NCBI RefSeq assembly: GCF_900129155.1
Contig: NZ_FQVF01000020.1
Span: 1-64,000, forward strand
Source: Marinomonas polaris DSM 16579
Lineage (GTDB): Bacteria > Pseudomonadota > Gammaproteobacteria > Pseudomonadales > Marinomonadaceae
Direction of reading: 5' to 3'
Length of the DNA: 64,000 nt
The stretch's first letter is position 1. Each line of letters opens with the position of its first letter. The notes beneath the pieces were generated by a model. The model made no database searches. It worked only from the letters and a program-made list of their open reading frames with translations, and was not told where the DNA came from. The position numbers and the translations under genes are program-made. Positions 62,607 to 64,000 of the stretch are shown piece after piece.

Positions 62607-64000
62607 GTGTCGCAAGAGTTTCAGGTTGTTTCATCTTATTCACCCGCAGGCGATCAGCCAAAAGCCATAGAGAAACTTGTTCGTGGTGTCGAAGCGGGCT
62701 TGGCTCACCAAACATTACTTGGGGTAACAGGCTCAGGTAAAACGTACACTATTGCCAATGTCATCTCACAAGTGAAACGCCCAACCATTGTCATGGCTCA
62801 CAACAAGACCTTGGCGGCACAGCTTTACGGCGAATTCAAAGAATTCTTTCCCAATAACGCCGTTGAATATTTTGTTTCTTACTACGATTATTACCAGCCA
62901 GAAGCGTATGTGGCTGCGTCTGATACCTTTATTGAGAAAGACGCATCAGTCAACGAACACATAGAGCAAATGCGACTGTCGGCGACTAAAGCCTTGCTAG
63001 AGCGTGAAGACGTTATTATCGTTGCTACGGTTTCGGCGATATATGGTCTGGGCGACCCGCAGTCTTATTTAAAAATGATGTTGCACCTTGATCGTGGTGA
63101 TCGCATTGATCAGCGTGATGTGTTACGTCGTTTGGCTGAGCTGCAATATAGCCGCAACGATTTGGTATTAGAGCGCGGTAATTTCCGTGTTCGTGGCGAT
63201 GTTATCGAAGTGTTTCCTGCGGACTCTGAAGACACCGCGATTCGCATCGAACTATTTGATGACGAAGTCGAAACCTTATCGATGATTGACCCGTTAACTA
63301 ACAAAACCATTCGCAAAGTTCCCCGTGTGACGATTTATCCGAAAACTCACTATGTGACACCAAAAGAAACCGTACAAGCAGCAATTGAACGTATTAAAGT
63401 GGAATTGGATCAGCGTCTTGAGCAGCTTAAATCGCTTAATAAGTTGGTAGAAATGCAACGCCTTGATCAGCGTACGCGATACGATTTAGAAATGATGCAA
63501 GAACTTGGTTACTGCAACGGCATAGAAAACTACTCGCGTTATTTGTCTGGTCGTGAAGAAGGCTCACCACCGCCTACTTTATTCGATTACCTGCCAGCCA
63601 ATGCTTTGTTAGTTATCGACGAATCTCACGTTACAGTGTCGCAGATCGGCGCCATGTACAAAGGCGATAGATCTCGTAAAGAAAACCTAGTCGAATATGG
63701 CTTCCGTTTGCCGTCTGCCCTTGATAATCGTCCTATGAGATTTGAAGAATGGGAACAGATTAAACCGCAGACTATTTTTGTATCGGCAACACCGGGCAAA
63801 TACGAAGCAGAGCATCAAGACTGGGTGGTAGAGCAAATTGTTCGCCCAACAGGCTTGATAGACCCTATTCTAGAAGTTCGACCTGTGGCGACTCAGGTGG
63901 ACGATTTGTTGTCTGAAATTAATCTAAGAACGCCGATTGGCGAGCGTATTTTGGTAACGACTTTAACCAAGCGGATGGCGGAAGATTTAAGTGACTATTT
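62607..64000 (+). CDS. uvrB: UvrABC excinuclease subunit B, partial at the window end
   Basis: GTG 62607 with AAGGG upstream begins the protein ([20 protein letters not shown]). Walker A GVTGSGKT is at 39-46, followed by [37 protein letters not shown], which includes the beta-hairpin region that inserts into DNA. The frame is open to the window end (464 codons). UvrB verifies damaged DNA with UvrA and recruits UvrC. No convincing LexA box was seen in the upstream gap. Confidence 0.95.
   Translation, partial: MSQEFQVVSSYSPAGDQPKAIEKLVRGVEAGLAHQTLLGVTGSGKTYTIANVISQVKRPTIVMAHNKTLAAQLYGEFKEFFPNNAVEYFVSYYDYYQPEAYVAASDTFIEKDASVNEHIEQMRLSATKALLEREDVIIVATVSAIYGLGDPQSYLKMMLHLDRGDRIDQRDVLRRLAELQYSRNDLVLERGNFRVRGDVIEVFPADSEDTAIRIELFDDEVETLSMIDPLTNKTIRKVPRVTIYPKTHYVTPKETVQAAIERIKVELDQRLEQLKSLNKLVEMQRLDQRTRYDLEMMQELGYCNGIENYSRYLSGREEGSPPPTLFDYLPANALLVIDESHVTVSQIGAMYKGDRSRKENLVEYGFRLPSALDNRPMRFEEWEQIKPQTIFVSATPGKYEAEHQDWVVEQIVRPTGLIDPILEVRPVATQVDDLLSEINLRTPIGERILVTTLTKRMAEDLSDY

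Overview
The window looks like a gammaproteobacterial chromosome, most like a marine Oceanospirillales/Marinomonas-type organism. This is inferred from the protein character, the ihfB-lapA-lapB-pyrF order, the recC-recB-recD order and a full-length Gsk. No database was searched. Two parts are clear: a prophage (about 1-35842, entering from beyond the left edge) and ordinary host chromosome (about 35843-64000). PROPHAGE EARLY REGION (1-3110): a replication-O-like gene with origin-like C5/G5 repeats and an apparent one-base frameshift, then a lambda nin-type recombination block (unknown gene, NinB, YbcO-like HNH protein, RusA-like resolvase) and a 297-aa protein sitting where a late antiterminator (Q) is expected. 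ACCESSORY BLOCK (3129-6191): AT-richer unknown genes on both strands, including two membrane proteins and a 52-aa TTG-start gene. LATE REGION (6209-33693): a TTGACA promoter followed by two intrinsic terminators (a lambda pR'-tR'-like layout) leads into lysis genes, a Tad2-like (DUF2829) candidate anti-Thoeris gene, terminase, portal, scaffold, an N4-gp56-type major capsid, connectors, a tail fibre, a J-like FN3/DUF1983 protein, and a three-gene internal-virion cassette ending in a 2535-aa polyvalent protein with a pyrophosphatase-like and two zincin-like segments. Strong intrinsic terminators recur directly before many late genes, which suggests antitermination. A lone lipoprotein gene points backwards inside the late operon. 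RIGHT PROPHAGE END (33695-35842): small membrane and secreted proteins, a secreted HNH nuclease and an LRAT-type cysteine hydrolase, then a 21-bp tRNA 3' end (CGATT...CACCA) without the rest of the tRNA. That is the expected appearance of an attR. The integrase, repressor and intact tRNA must lie left of the window. HOST REGION: a HEPN-motif gene just outside attR, a CPXCG protein, a lipoprotein, YciA thioesterase, tRNA-Leu(CAA), a degenerate EAL-HDOD regulator, two tRNA-Ala genes, a ParD/ParE toxin-antitoxin pair with a perfect operator palindrome, RecBCD, TrpS, a Tim44-like membrane protein, CheW, Gsk, MoeB/ThiF, TrxB, Ppa, IhfB, LapA, LapB, PyrF, a ComEA-like protein, a SulP transporter and the first part of UvrB.
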